In this document: positions 18,101 to 27,858 of the stretch, in pieces
Numbering within the stretch: the stretch's first letter is position 1
How the letters are laid out: each line of letters opens with the position of its first letter
Assembly (NCBI GenBank): GCA_030430675.1
Contig: JAUIKU010000005.1
Span: 1-53,857, forward strand
Direction: 5' to 3'
Length of the DNA stretch: 53,857 nucleotides
Source of the DNA: Bacteroidia bacterium
GTDB lineage: Bacteria > Bacteroidota > Bacteroidia > Cytophagales > Cyclobacteriaceae
Program-made: the position numbers and the translations under genes
Notes under the pieces: model-generated
Database searches by the model: none
Told to the model about the DNA's origin: nothing
Seen by the model: only the letters and a program-made list of their open reading frames with translations

Positions 18101-21100
18101 CGTTATTTTAAGAGGAATCTGGATCTCGTAATAGTTTTGAGTAAAATCTGTACCAATTCTCAAAAAAGCAGTCATTTCATCGTCCTGGGTGGTCTCACTT
18201 TCGGCATGCAGAAACATTTTGATGCGTCCGTAATTGATCAGGTCAAAATCCACGTTCTTAAAAACCGCCCTGGCATCCCTGTCCGGCAGATCCTCTACAC
18301 ACAACTCGATAGACTGCTCATTCAGCCTTCTTTCCAGAGTCGAAGTATTATCCCGGTCGCGTTGAAATCCCGGAGGAACTACGTACCCCGGATTCTTTTC
18401 TTCACTTACAACGGAAATGGTAAAGCTGGGGTCCTGTTCATCTCGATCTTCGAAGAATCCGGTCTCTTCCAGATTTTCATTATACCTTCTCCATTGGCTG
18501 CCTACCAGGTGAAAATCTGCCATTCTCAATACCACAGGTTGAGTAAACCCGGTCATATACATTCTCATGTAGCGTATGGATTTGAAGCCTTGGATACTTC
18601 CCTGTGTCCTGTCGGGTTGTCTTACCGGGATGCGAAACAGGTACCAGCTGACTTCGTCACCATTTATGACGTTGGTCACTTTATCCTGGATGTTCTGATT
18701 CCCCACTACCAGTGCAGAAGGATTAAGATCTATGGTGTATTCATAATATTCTTCCAGGTCGCTTATGGTGTTATCGATATTCAGGTCCTCATTTTCCGGA
18801 AAGTTACTACCGGATGGTATGTACGACTGACTGTTACTGGTAGCTACCGGAGAGTTGTTCTCCATATTGTTGTAGTCCATATACCGTTCCACGATCTGCT
18901 GGTTCTCCGCATCCTTTTCCGGATCCAGGAAATAGCTAAAATCATCGCCCGAGATATCAGCTTCTATCTCCTGCCTCACCTCAGGTGGTAGCTGAGCTAC
19001 CCGCTGCTTAAAGTCGCTGTAGAATGTACTGTCTCGTTCTGTATCACTATTCAAACCATCGAGGCCAATATCCTGGTTCTCACGGGCACTAACGCTGTTG
19101 TCAAAGGCATTGGTCAGGAACTGCTCTTTGGTGGTAAGACCCCAGGTGCTGGCGTTTACATTGTCCGGTGTTATCACTCCATCTTCGGGCATTCCGTTCT
19201 CAAAGCCGTGGTTGTCATCGGGAATAACATCTTCTGAAACACTACCCAGGTTCAACACCAGCTTACCGGTCAAATCCGTATTATTTACCGGGTTATCTCC
19301 CACCAGCACCCTGCCATTAGGTCCATCGATAAACGGATCCATCAACCAGAATTCCACGAATTCGATATTGGTTTTGTCAAAGTCGACATCCGAAGTAATG
19401 GCCCGGGTCAACCCACCCCAGTTTTGCACCGGGTCAGGAAGTGTTCCGTCAGCCAGAATATCCGTGTTGTAATTGTAAGGGCCCCGCTCTGTGGGAAAAT
19501 ATGCCACATCAAAAATGGGCAGATTAATATTGACTTGTTGCCGGTCCTGTTCGGTAAATATTTCCTGTGGTATGACCGAGCGGCTATAATGGTTTTCAGT
19601 ATCAATATTATCGGGTGTGTTACTGTCGTTACTACGGTAAAATACGTTATCGACGATATACCAGGCCACTTTGGCCCTCTTATATCCGGATTCCAAATTG
19701 TTGGCGCTGGGGATGCCAAATCGTGCATCATCTGTTTCCGGGGTACTGGCCAATTTCCAGCTGATGGTACTGCTTAAGTTGAAAGGGGTGACCGCCGCCT
19801 CAAAGTCGTCCAGGTAGGCGATGCCCTCGCCACCATTCTTGTTGCTGGTACCGGGAAGCAGTTGAGCAAACTCCGCATTGAATACAATATTTGAAGGTTC
19901 TTTGGTGCTGATAAAAGGCAATGCATCTACCATTTCCGTCAGAAACCTCGATTCCTTGCGATAGTTGAAGTCCAGTCCCCATTTTACATTGCGTACCGGT
20001 TCGCTTCCCACCGCAATCCTGGTGATCAGGGGACGCTCATTCAGATACAGCAAAGTTCCCCCCAGGTTCATGTCATCGTTAAAACGATAATCCAACCGGG
20101 TACCCATTAAACTTCTGGTTTGGAAATTGAACAGATCGGCCTTTTCATAACTGATGTTTATCTGCTTCCCAGAGATCAGGATCCCCTCATCTATAATAAT
20201 TACCTTCCCTAGGTTGTAATCGACACGGTAGTGAACTCCTTCGGTAAGGATGGTATTACCGGCAGTCACAGTAACGGAGTTTTCCGCTATGTTGATTCCG
20301 GGCAATACAATTTCATTGGACGAACCCGCCTGAAGCTGGCCTTTTATAAAAAACTTGTTTTTGAGCACGTTTTGCTGTGCATCGTTCTTGGTGCCGGTAT
20401 AGAGCTCATTGAATACATAGCGGTCCTTTAAATCCTGCTCATTATCCATGAACAGCTTATCCAGGTCGCTTCCGAATGGTTCCAATACCGGAAAGACGAT
20501 ATTGCCGGTCTCGACATCTATGGTCAATCCATCTACAAAGTCAAAGTTGCCGTCAGGCTGGGGATCCAGGTTTGTATTGAGTTGGTCCAGACCAAATAGT
20601 TCCACCAGAGGGATATTCTTGGTATTTATACCATCGTGTAAGCTGGGATTGTCCTGTCCGGTGATATCATCCCTATAGATGATGCGCAATTGAAACCCCT
20701 CCTGTGTAACCTGGTTGGCATTGAGACTATATACATTCTTCATCATCAGGTCCCAGGTATTGACCTCAGTGTTTATTTTTCCCGGTCTGAGCAGTTTCAG
20801 GAAAATCACCTCATCCTCCGGGCGGTTGGCATAATCATCAGTGAGTTCTCCCACTTTGTAGTTTTGGCCATTAATATTGTACTCGTAGGCTACTGCCAGA
20901 ACTTCGTCGTTTTGCAGTTTTCTGAACAAACTGATATATCCCAGCTGCTTATTGACGGTGTACTCTCTTTCATTTAGCTTACGAGCGCCCCGGATCACTT
21001 CAAAATCGGAAGATTTGTTTAATCCAAGTGCCAGCAAGGCATCACTTACCTGGTTTACATCGCGATATTGCGGACCCGAAACGATATCCAGAAGATTATT

Positions 21101-22315
21101 GGCACCATTGCTGTTGGGACCATTTGGGTCGTTGCTGGTGAAGAGATCCGTACGTTCAATTTTTTGGCCTTCTCCCAGGTCCATGTAGGCGGCAAAGTTT
21201 CTAAGGGTTTCCGTATCATTATTGCGGTTTAGTACATATACTTCAACCCTGGTAACATTTACTCTGGAAATAATTTGGGGCAGTGAACTTAACCATGAGT
21301 TGTAGTTGTCTCTGAAAAATTGCCCCAGGAAAAAGTGCCTGTTCTCATCATATTCCGCGGAAGAAAATTCGAAATCCCGAGCCTGTGCTCCCCCCTCGAT
21401 GGTCACGGCATCGGCACTGCCCCGTTGAGTGGAAAACACCCCGGTGACGAACAACTTTCCAAACTGGAGTTCGGTTTTTACTCCGAATAAATTCTGTGAG
21501 CCCCGGATCAAGCTGTTGCTGATGCCCATACTCACATTTCCTATTTCGATCTTCTTAATAATATCTTCTTCAAATCCGGTATACTCCACCCGAAGATCAT
21601 TTTCAAAATCAAAAGAAGTGTTATTGTCAAAATTGGCAGTCACTCTCAGTTTTTCGCCAATTTTCCCAATCACGTTCATACCGATCCTTTGATCGAAGTC
21701 GAAGGTGCCTTGTTTCTGGCGACGGATGGGGATGGCCGGGTTGTAGATTCGTTCGGAACGATATCCAAAATCCAAAGTCACCGATCCATTTGGTTGAATG
21801 TCGACAAAGCTTCCCCCAAATATTCTGTCGAATACCGGGCTAATGGGAATTTTAGGGATCAAACGTTTTCCGCTTATGGCACTTTCACCATCCAGTTCAG
21901 CGGCCTTGGTTTTCCAGTAGTCACGAATCATCTGCTTCTCTATCAGCTGAGAATATTCTTCGAAGGTCATGATGGTAGGGGCACGGTAATCCAGACCATT
22001 CATTTGCTCGTAAATACTGTAGTTAAGCCCGGTATCCACTTCAATGCTAACATCCAGCCCGGAGGGGAGGCCTTCTATCAGCGGGGACTGATCACCCGGA
22101 TCGGTTAAAGGATCTCCCAGACGGTCTCTGGGAATATAGGTAGGCTGACGTGACTTCTGGTAATTGACCGGTATGGAATCAGCTGGTATACTGTCATTTA
22201 CCTGCTGAAACAAAAACAAAGTATAGCCGGTGGCCCTGGACTGCTGTGTTATACCGCAGTAAAGCAGGAGTACTAAAAATCCCCACCAGAAATACTTGTA
22301 AGTTTTAAACTGCAA
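15200..22315 (-). CDS. sprA: Type IX secretion translocon protein SprA (Sov)
   Basis: SprA is the giant outer-membrane barrel (36 strands in the known structure) through which type IX cargo crosses the outer membrane; in gliding relatives it is also needed for motility. The 2371-residue length is typical. A signal peptide (FWWGFLVLLLYCGITQQSRA) is followed by SprA landmarks: LIPKIPISPVFDRIFGGSFVDIQPNGSVTLDFG given in part (RIFGGSFVDIQPNGSV), FGVKTELQFGKL, and ...ISYEKADLFNFQTRSLMGTR with repeated barrel strands to a C-terminal RFGTQISFSLAQ. The only usable start codon before the signal peptide is TTG at 22313-22315. It follows ruvA by five bases and precedes gcvH, so it is likely transcribed from upstream genes. 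Confidence 0.97.
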   Translation of the reverse strand: MQFKTYKYFWWGFLVLLLYCGITQQSRATGYTLFLFQQVNDSIPADSIPVNYQKSRQPTYIPRDRLGDPLTDPGDQSPLIEGLPSGLDVSIEVDTGLNYSIYEQMNGLDYRAPTIMTFEEYSQLIEKQMIRDYWKTKAAELDGESAISGKRLIPKIPISPVFDRIFGGSFVDIQPNGSVTLDFGYRSERIYNPAIPIRRQKQGTFDFDQRIGMNVIGKIGEKLRVTANFDNNTSFDFENDLRVEYTGFEEDIIKKIEIGNVSMGISNSLIRGSQNLFGVKTELQFGKLFVTGVFSTQRGSADAVTIEGGAQARDFEFSSAEYDENRHFFLGQFFRDNYNSWLSSLPQIISRVNVTRVEVYVLNRNNDTETLRNFAAYMDLGEGQKIERTDLFTSNDPNGPNSNGANNLLDIVSGPQYRDVNQVSDALLALGLNKSSDFEVIRGARKLNEREYTVNKQLGYISLFRKLQNDEVLAVAYEYNINGQNYKVGELTDDYANRPEDEVIFLKLLRPGKINTEVNTWDLMMKNVYSLNANQVTQEGFQLRIIYRDDITGQDNPSLHDGINTKNIPLVELFGLDQLNTNLDPQPDGNFDFVDGLTIDVETGNIVFPVLEPFGSDLDKLFMDNEQDLKDRYVFNELYTGTKNDAQQNVLKNKFFIKGQLQAGSSNEIVLPGINIAENSVTVTAGNTILTEGVHYRVDYNLGKVIIIDEGILISGKQINISYEKADLFNFQTRSLMGTRLDYRFNDDMNLGGTLLYLNERPLITRIAVGSEPVRNVKWGLDFNYRKESRFLTEMVDALPFISTKEPSNIVFNAEFAQLLPGTSNKNGGEGIAYLDDFEAAVTPFNLSSTISWKLASTPETDDARFGIPSANNLESGYKRAKVAWYIVDNVFYRSNDSNTPDNIDTENHYSRSVIPQEIFTEQDRQQVNINLPIFDVAYFPTERGPYNYNTDILADGTLPDPVQNWGGLTRAITSDVDFDKTNIEFVEFWLMDPFIDGPNGRVLVGDNPVNNTDLTGKLVLNLGSVSEDVIPDDNHGFENGMPEDGVITPDNVNASTWGLTTKEQFLTNAFDNSVSARENQDIGLDGLNSDTERDSTFYSDFKQRVAQLPPEVRQEIEADISGDDFSYFLDPEKDAENQQIVERYMDYNNMENNSPVATSNSQSYIPSGSNFPENEDLNIDNTISDLEEYYEYTIDLNPSALVVGNQNIQDKVTNVINGDEVSWYLFRIPVRQPDRTQGSIQGFKSIRYMRMYMTGFTQPVVLRMADFHLVGSQWRRYNENLEETGFFEDRDEQDPSFTISVVSEEKNPGYVVPPGFQRDRDNTSTLERRLNEQSIELCVEDLPDRDARAVFKNVDFDLINYGRIKMFLHAESETTQDDEMTAFLRIGTDFTQNYYEIQIPLKITPDGSTDPAEIWPMENEIDLDMDALYQLKSLRNRMNADINLPFPQDGPQIVGKHGIRVLGNPDMSTVYAMMIGIRNPESLDSSPKSICIWANELRVSDFDQTNGWAANASLNMKLADLGNVTASVRHSTFGFGSIQDRISQRSREETTEFDISTNLSLDKFFPEKFGLQIPMFASYQKSMITPQFDPRDPDITLDNSLASISDEAERERYQRIVQDNTTRRSLNFTNVRKVKVNQDSKSRVYDIENFSFTYAFSDIQRHSYQMETYLYRSYKGALAYNYTPKEWNLAPLQNSSAFNSPYLQMIKDINFSPIPSNFSFRADVDRRFVKTQLWGVDENNNLTTEGILPTYEKSFTFTRIYNLRWNLSRNLSLDYSARALAIVDEPEGELDTNEKRDEVRSNLLDLGRLKNFDQTLALNYRLPLDKIPFVDWMNADLGYHVNYSWTSGAFNPYNEGNQKDTLGNVIQNNRDRNITSRIDMVKLYNKIKFLKDLNEPPRSRPDPNDTTQVAGNGFMKTILRTLMSLRSVNATYSNREGTIVAGFMPDAHLFGMDKGFNAPGWSFVLGSQSLSIKDKIIENDWLAPSPFLTQPFGQSNTVDLNITGRVEPLRDLRIDLSMRKLKTAIYNEIFRYDDDRTTISSFNPTRSGSYSISYFTLKTAFEGSRADNSSPVFEEFENNISIIEQRLASENTNPGGSYGSQSQDVLIPAFLAAYAGKDANTINLSPFPKTPLPNWRMDYAGLSKIPKMAEIFSSVNLTHSYTSTYDVIGYTASGQYLDVNLITLDNNVEDYPFASVSNENGEWVPLYVINQVAITERFAPLIGVNLRTKSRLDFRIEYRKERNLALQMSNAQVTELNRSDFVLDVGYRKAGFKIPWKIGGKDVTLENDLTFRLAMSIGDSQTIQRKIDESNTVTSGNLNFQLSPTVSYVVNDRLNVQLYFERNINEPKVTNSFKRATTRFGTQISFSLAQ

Positions 22316-22320
22316 TGCTA

Positions 22321-22914
22321 CTACGATGATTTAAGAACCCGCTTGATTAGCTCTTCCACAGTTAAATCATTATCGGCATTTTTCAGGTTGTTAAAAATGG
22401 CTTTTTCTGCGACGTTTTTATTAATGCCAAGGGTGACTAAGGCGGATAACGCTTCTTCCTGGAGGCTATTGTGTGAAATCAGGGAATTTTGTGCACTTTT
22501 TGTCACCAAATTTTCTTTGGCCAGTTTGTCTTTTAATTCTAAGATAATTCGTTGTGCTGTCTTGGCACCCACTCCTTTAACACTCTGAATTGCTGATACG
22601 TTTTCATTGATAATGGCACCCTGAATTTCTTCAGGGGATAAGGAGGATAAAATCATCACTCCGGTTGCAGGTCCCACCCCCGAAATGGAGATCAGGGCCA
22701 TAAAAAGATTCTTCTCGGACTGTTCGGTAAAACCATACAAAGTGTAGGAGTCCTCTTTGATATGAGAATAAGTAAACAACTTAGCCCTACTCTTGTTTTT
22801 TAGTGCTGAGTAGGTGCTTAGTGTGATCTTTAATTCATATCCTACACCTCCTACATCGATTACCACAAAAGCAGGCTCTCTAACTACCAGTGAGCCTTCG
22901 ATATATGCAAACAT
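22321..22914 (-). CDS. ruvA: Holliday junction branch migration protein RuvA
   Basis: RuvA binds Holliday junctions as a tetramer and loads the RuvB motor during recombinational repair. The 197-residue protein has all three family domains. The N-terminal OB fold starts MFAYIEGSL and includes GVGYELKI. The central helix-hairpin-helix pair reads LISISGVGPATGVMIL and IQSVKGVGAKTAQRIILELKDKL. A short C-terminal RuvB-binding domain (about 150-197) follows a Ser/Asn-rich linker. ruvB and ruvC are not nearby. The gene sits between maeB and sprA on the same strand with short spacers, consistent with one long operon. Confidence 0.97.
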   Translation of the reverse strand: MFAYIEGSLVVREPAFVVIDVGGVGYELKITLSTYSALKNKSRAKLFTYSHIKEDSYTLYGFTEQSEKNLFMALISISGVGPATGVMILSSLSPEEIQGAIINENVSAIQSVKGVGAKTAQRIILELKDKLAKENLVTKSAQNSLISHNSLQEEALSALVTLGINKNVAEKAIFNNLKNADNDLTVEELIKRVLKSS

Positions 22915-22956
22915 TACCTGTTATTGATTGTGTTCTAAAAATAATACAAAATGCTA

Positions 22957-25236
22957 TCAAGCAGGCACCAAGGACTTGTTAATTTGAGCCTCTACCACGG
23001 CAATAGCCACCATATTCACAATCTCTCTGACGGAGCTTCCCAACTGCAATACATGCACGGGTTTATTCATTCCCAGCAAAACCGGTCCAATTGCTTCAGC
23101 ACCACCTATTTCCATCAATAGTTTATAGGCGATGTTCCCGGAATCCAGGTCTGGAAATATTAATGTATTTGCCCCTTTTTCCGCCAATTCACTAAAGGGG
23201 TAATTGGACTGTTGGATCTCGGTATTCAACGCCACATTGGCCTGAATATCTCCGTCGATCACCAGGTCCGGGAATTTCTGTTTTGCCAGTGCAGCTGCCA
23301 TGGCGGCCTTGGTCGGTACGTCACCTTTACTGGAACCAAAATTGGAGTATGACAAAACTGCCATTCTCGGTTCTACATTAAAAAATTTCACCGTATCGGC
23401 AGTCAACCCGATAATATCCACCAGGTCCTGGGCGGTGGGATTAACATTTACCGTGGTATCTGCAAAAAAGTAGGTGCGTTTCTTATTCGATATCACATAC
23501 ATGCCCGCTACCTTATTCACTTCTGGCTTGGTACCAATTACCTGGAGCGCAGGAATAATGGTTTTGGGATAATCTTTGGTAAGGCCTGAAATAAAGGCAT
23601 CGGCCTCACCCTGCTCTACCATCATGGTGCCAAAGTAATTCCTGTCTCTCATCAGCTTTTTGCCCTCATAGTAGGTGAGCCCCTTGCGCTTTCTTTTCTC
23701 GTAAAGCACTTTGCCATACTCCTCTGTTTTTTGTTCCTCTTCAGAGGTATCGATGATGGTGCAGTCTCCCAGTTCCAGGCTGTAAGTAGCGGCCAGGTCT
23801 TTGATGTGAGCTTTATTGCCCAGAAGGATTGGCTTGGCGATTCCTTCTTCCAGAATGATTTCTGCGGCCTTTAGGATCTTATAGTTATCTGCTTCGGCAA
23901 ACACCACTCTTTTTGGACGTTTTTTGGCCCGGCTTATCATATGACTGGCGATTTCCCGGTGGATGCCGATGCGTTTCTGCAGGTCTTCGTGATACTTTTC
24001 CCAATCGGTTATTTCAATTCTGCTGACTCCGCTATTAATGGCTGCCTTGGCCACGGCAGGAGCAATAGTGGTAATAAGCCTGGGGTCCAATGGTTTGGGT
24101 ATTAAGTATTTTTTGCCAAATGTCAGGGACTTTTTGCCATATGCTTTACTTACCAAGTCGGGTACCGGCTCCCGTGCCAGTGAGGTTAGAGCACGTACTG
24201 CCGCCATTTTCATTTCCTCATTTATTGCAGTAGCCCGAACGTCCAGAGCACCTCGGAAAATGTATGGGAAGCCTAAAACGTTATTTACCTGGTTGGGGTG
24301 GTCCGATCGACCGGTCGCCATAATGATATCGTCTCTGGCGGCAATGGCTTCCTGGTAGGGAATTTCCGGATCCGGGTTGGCGAGCGCAAAAACAATGGGA
24401 TCCTTGGCCATGGTTTTCAGCACTTCACCACTCAGTATGTTTCCTTTGGAAAGACCCAGGAACATATCAGCTCCTACCAGGGCTTCTTCTAAAGTTCGGG
24501 CGGCGCGATCGGTGGCAAAAGGTGCCTTAATGTCATCCAGTTGGGGGCGGTCTCGATGAATAACTCCTTTGCTGTCAAGCATAATTATATTTTCTCTTTG
24601 TGCGCCCAGCAGGATATATAATTTAGTACAGGCAATGGCAGAGGCACCTGCACCGTTTACCACAATTTGCAGCTGTTCAATCGGTTTATTCACCAGGTCC
24701 AAGGCGCTGAGCAATGCAGCAGCGGATATAATCGCCGTACCGTGCTGGTCATCGTGCATAATAGGTATTTGCATCTGTTTTTTTAGCTGCTCCTCGATCT
24801 GAAAGCTTTCCGGAGCCTTGATGTCTTCCAGGTTAATTCCACCAAATGTGGGTTCCAGCGATTTCACAATCCTGATAAACTGCTCGGGATCCGTTTCATC
24901 AATTTCTATATCGAAAACATCGATTCCAGCAAACTTTTTAAACAATACACCCTTTCCCTCCATCACTGGCTTGGATGCACTGGCCCCGATATTGCCCAGT
25001 CCCAGTACCGCTGTACCGTTGGATATGACTCCAACCAGGTTCCCTTTGGCGGTGTAGCGGTACACATCCTGGGGCTTTTCTGCTATCTCCAAACAGGGTT
25101 CGGCAACCCCTGGAGAATAGGCCAGCGCCAGATCTTTCTGGGTACTTAGTAGTTTGGTTGGTACTACTTCAATTTTTCCTGGCTGACCTTGTTCATGATA
25201 ATCCAGGGCATCTTGTTTGCGGATCTTTATGCTCAT
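22957..25236 (-). CDS. maeB: Malic enzyme with C-terminal phosphotransacetylase domain (MaeB type)
   Basis: MaeB oxidatively decarboxylates malate to pyruvate, normally with NADP+, supplying NADPH and pyruvate. The 759-residue protein has the two-part MaeB layout. The malic-enzyme part (about 1-420) carries [33 protein letters not shown] for metal and substrate, and a nucleotide-binding [11 protein letters not shown] segment. The phosphotransacetylase-like part (about 425-759), starting near [11 protein letters not shown], is usually regulatory, binding acetyl-CoA. Coenzyme preference is taken from the family, not read from residues. It is 24 bases downstream of the DUF4837 gene and 42 upstream of ruvA, so it sits in the same run as sprA. 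Confidence 0.95.
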   Translation of the reverse strand: MSIKIRKQDALDYHEQGQPGKIEVVPTKLLSTQKDLALAYSPGVAEPCLEIAEKPQDVYRYTAKGNLVGVISNGTAVLGLGNIGASASKPVMEGKGVLFKKFAGIDVFDIEIDETDPEQFIRIVKSLEPTFGGINLEDIKAPESFQIEEQLKKQMQIPIMHDDQHGTAIISAAALLSALDLVNKPIEQLQIVVNGAGASAIACTKLYILLGAQRENIIMLDSKGVIHRDRPQLDDIKAPFATDRAARTLEEALVGADMFLGLSKGNILSGEVLKTMAKDPIVFALANPDPEIPYQEAIAARDDIIMATGRSDHPNQVNNVLGFPYIFRGALDVRATAINEEMKMAAVRALTSLAREPVPDLVSKAYGKKSLTFGKKYLIPKPLDPRLITTIAPAVAKAAINSGVSRIEITDWEKYHEDLQKRIGIHREIASHMISRAKKRPKRVVFAEADNYKILKAAEIILEEGIAKPILLGNKAHIKDLAATYSLELGDCTIIDTSEEEQKTEEYGKVLYEKRKRKGLTYYEGKKLMRDRNYFGTMMVEQGEADAFISGLTKDYPKTIIPALQVIGTKPEVNKVAGMYVISNKKRTYFFADTTVNVNPTAQDLVDIIGLTADTVKFFNVEPRMAVLSYSNFGSSKGDVPTKAAMAAALAKQKFPDLVIDGDIQANVALNTEIQQSNYPFSELAEKGANTLIFPDLDSGNIAYKLLMEIGGAEAIGPVLLGMNKPVHVLQLGSSVREIVNMVAIAVVEAQINKSLVPA

Positions 25237-25260
25237 TGGTGATTGAAGGGATTGGCTTGG

Positions 25261-26337
25261 TTAGGATGCGTGTTCCGATTTGGTTTCAAAGGTCCCCAGA
25301 ATAGTTTCCAGCTCCCTCAGAGTATTTCTCTTTTTTTCCCCGGGGGCATAAATAAAAGCTTCGATGTAGTAAAGCCTGCCCAGGGATTCATCAACAAATG
25401 TATATCCTAAAAACGGACCACCCATTGAGTTGTTTTTCAGTTTCCAAACACCACGTGTTTCCACGGTGAATTTGTTTTTCCAGTTTAAACTGGTTGAGTC
25501 CACCGGTACCAGCGGCTCTGTGACCATGTACGAAAGGCTGTCATCTCCCAACAAAAACCTTTTCCAGGTACGATCCCGGTAGTTTACAATGTTCTTGCGG
25601 TTGAAAGCCTGTTCTTCGGTATAATCTTTATAAGTGATAAATAGATTCTTGTCTACTTTATTGTCCATCTGACGAATCCAAATACTATTGTTTGCTTCCA
25701 GGGCCACTTCATAGCCATAGGGGATTTTTAAAAAGCACTGGTGTTCTTGCAACAGTGTATTTTCAATCCCCTTTTCAGTGGGGGCCTTATACAATGCCCG
25801 ATAAAAACGTTGTTTTTCCACACTAGTGAAATAATGCTGTATACTGGCCCGGTTGTTCCTGACATGTTGTATAAGTCTTTCTCCGGTATTCTGGAACAGA
25901 TGCATCACCGCCTGACCTTTGGCAAACAGATCATTTTGCTTTGACATGAATATGGTGGTGTCGGATTTGATGGTTTCCAGGGATTCTTTGGTGAAATAAT
26001 TCCGAAGAATGATATCCCCGCGACTATTCCCTTCCAGTGTGTTTACAAACACCATGTTCCGGGAATTTCTTAGCACGCTATTGAGTTTATCCGGGTCCAC
26101 ATAAACCAGATTGAAATAAGGCTCATCCTGAATCAGTCCCGGAAACGGAGCCCTGAAGGTATTCCTGATCTCATCACCTAAAGGCCCCATCCACTTGGCA
26201 GAATCCATTACCAGTACTATTTCACCGGATTCTCCGGTAGCCGGTGGAAGCAATGCTTTCTCATCGATCAGACTGGAGCAGTTGCTCAATGATAACCCCA
26301 ACAGGATGGAGAGTATTATGGATATATGTGTTTTCAT
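25261..26337 (-). CDS. DUF4837 family lipoprotein
   Basis: This is a 358-residue predicted lipoprotein. The signal peptide ends in a lipobox (LGLSLSNC, mature cysteine 20). The mature part has the features of DUF4837, a Bacteroidota family: GEIVLVMDSAKWMGPLGDEIRNTF given in part (VMDSAKWMGPLGDEIR), a central charged helical region, IPYGYEVALEANNSIWIRQ, and a C-terminal TRGVWKLKNNSMGGPFLGY segment. No function is known. It begins the run that continues into maeB, ruvA and sprA. The 146 bases upstream carry only a weak CCCGAAGTCCGGG hairpin with no T tract, and no convincing promoter box. Confidence 0.8.
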   Translation of the reverse strand: MKTHISIILSILLGLSLSNCSSLIDEKALLPPATGESGEIVLVMDSAKWMGPLGDEIRNTFRAPFPGLIQDEPYFNLVYVDPDKLNSVLRNSRNMVFVNTLEGNSRGDIILRNYFTKESLETIKSDTTIFMSKQNDLFAKGQAVMHLFQNTGERLIQHVRNNRASIQHYFTSVEKQRFYRALYKAPTEKGIENTLLQEHQCFLKIPYGYEVALEANNSIWIRQMDNKVDKNLFITYKDYTEEQAFNRKNIVNYRDRTWKRFLLGDDSLSYMVTEPLVPVDSTSLNWKNKFTVETRGVWKLKNNSMGGPFLGYTFVDESLGRLYYIEAFIYAPGEKKRNTLRELETILGTFETKSEHAS

Positions 26338-26483
26338 ATTAAACTCAGTACCAGTAAAAATAACAAGATGAATTCACAAAGCGAAAACTAACTTGGTATG
26401 GAGTAATAAAGTGAGTACAACAGGGATTCCCGGACTTCGGGTTAACCTCTTCATCAATTCCCAACTGGACTATCGGTTAGTTA

Positions 26484-27851
26484 TTAACCTATGATCAAGG
26501 TTTGCCCTGGCTTGATTTTATTGTTCTGCAGGTTATTCAGCTTTTTAAGCTTCTCGATGGTTAAACCCTTGTATTGCAGTGATATTTCCCACAGGGTATC
26601 ACCTGGTTGTACCAAATGGGTTTTTGAAGCGGGAACATCCTTGGGGATTGCAGGCTGATTGCTAGCCAGCGTTTTTTGTTCTGTTGGATTGACCCATATA
26701 CTAAGGGATTGACCCGCTCGTATGAGATTACCGTGAATGTTGTTCCATTTTCTGATATCGGATACTCTTACATGGTATTTTTGAGCAATGCTACCCAGTA
26801 CCTCCCCGGAACGTACCCGGTGTCGGACCTTATGTCGGCCATAGGTGCTTCCCGGTTGGTTGCTGGCGAGTTTCGCCAACTCTTCCTGTCCATTTATTGC
26901 GGCTGAGTCCAGGATCAGTTTTCTGTTTGCCGTTAATTGAGGCATCTTATCCACGGGAATTCTGAGCGGAAAATTTCGGGCATGTGGCGGTATAGCCCCT
27001 CTTCTCAGGGAAGGGTTCAGGCTTTTTAAGTCATCATAACAAACATTAAGCTGCTGTGCAATAGATTGCAGGTCTGCGTAGTGACTCACATGAATGGTGT
27101 CGCTCTTTATGGGATAAAAAACATAATCAACTTTTAGGTTGTGCTCAGCCTGATGGTTCAGTACGTAGATCATGGCCACGAACTGGGGCAGGTAGGATCT
27201 GGTTTCCCGGGGGAGGTAATCATAAATTTCCCAAAAATCCTTTTTGTAGCCCGATCGGCGGATGGCCCGGCGTACTTTACCAGGGCCTGCATTATATGCT
27301 GCCAGCACCAGCTCCCAGTCTTTAAAATTCTTATATAAGCTCTTTAGATACAGGCAGGCTGCTTCTGTGGATTTATAGGGATCCAGACGTTCATCGATAT
27401 AGAAGTCCTGATATAACTTAAACAGACGTCCGGTCGCTGGCATAAACTGCCACAGTCCGGCGGCCCCAACCCTGGAACGGGCAATGGGATTAAGTCCCGA
27501 TTCGATAATTGACAAGTACTTTAACTCTTCCGGTAGCCCGTGTTTCTCTAAATAATATTCAAAGATGGGAAAATACAGGTTGACCTTTTGCATCATGAGT
27601 TTGGTATATTCCCGGTCCCGGATAGTGAAGTAGTCAATGAATGATTTCACCACCTTGTTATACGACAGGGGAACATTGGCTTCCAAACAAACAATGCGAT
27701 CCGCTACTTCATCATAGGAGAGGTCGGGAATATATTCGTACTGAATTTCCGGAAGGACATTTTTGGAAGTATCCGAATGGATATTTGCAGTGGCTGCCAG
27801 ACTACCCAGCAGCAAAAGCGCAACCATCGAAATATGTAATTTTAGTCGCAT
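26484..27851 (-). CDS. LysM-containing lytic transglycosylase (MltD-like)
   Basis: This exported murein hydrolase cleaves the glycan strand of peptidoglycan to give 1,6-anhydromuramic ends. From the ATG at 27851 (455 residues; a GTG two codons upstream is open) there is a signal peptide, then an SLT domain. Its catalytic glutamate is Glu117 in SIIESGLNPIA, followed by GAAGLWQFMPATG and LAAYNAGPGKV. The C-terminal half has one degenerate LysM-like stretch and two clear LysM repeats (HRVRSGEVLGSIAQKYHV and HLVQPGDTLWEISLQY), which bind glycan chains. It overlaps nothing and starts seven bases after gatA ends, so it probably belongs to the tatA-gatA operon. A GAGGTG sequence lies just ahead of the chosen ATG. 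Confidence 0.94.
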   Translation of the reverse strand: MRLKLHISMVALLLLGSLAATANIHSDTSKNVLPEIQYEYIPDLSYDEVADRIVCLEANVPLSYNKVVKSFIDYFTIRDREYTKLMMQKVNLYFPIFEYYLEKHGLPEELKYLSIIESGLNPIARSRVGAAGLWQFMPATGRLFKLYQDFYIDERLDPYKSTEAACLYLKSLYKNFKDWELVLAAYNAGPGKVRRAIRRSGYKKDFWEIYDYLPRETRSYLPQFVAMIYVLNHQAEHNLKVDYVFYPIKSDTIHVSHYADLQSIAQQLNVCYDDLKSLNPSLRRGAIPPHARNFPLRIPVDKMPQLTANRKLILDSAAINGQEELAKLASNQPGSTYGRHKVRHRVRSGEVLGSIAQKYHVRVSDIRKWNNIHGNLIRAGQSLSIWVNPTEQKTLASNQPAIPKDVPASKTHLVQPGDTLWEISLQYKGLTIEKLKKLNNLQNNKIKPGQTLIIG

Positions 27852-27858
27852 TTTCACC

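Noticed and set aside
18137-18991. 284-codon open frame on the plus strand inside sprA
   Set aside because: It is antisense to a continuous, well-supported sprA reading frame; it has no signal, domain or start context and its codon pattern mirrors the other strand.
26425-26445. CCCGAAGTCCGGG hairpin after the transglycosylase gene
   Set aside because: The stem is only four to five base pairs and no T tract follows on either strand, so it does not qualify as a terminator.
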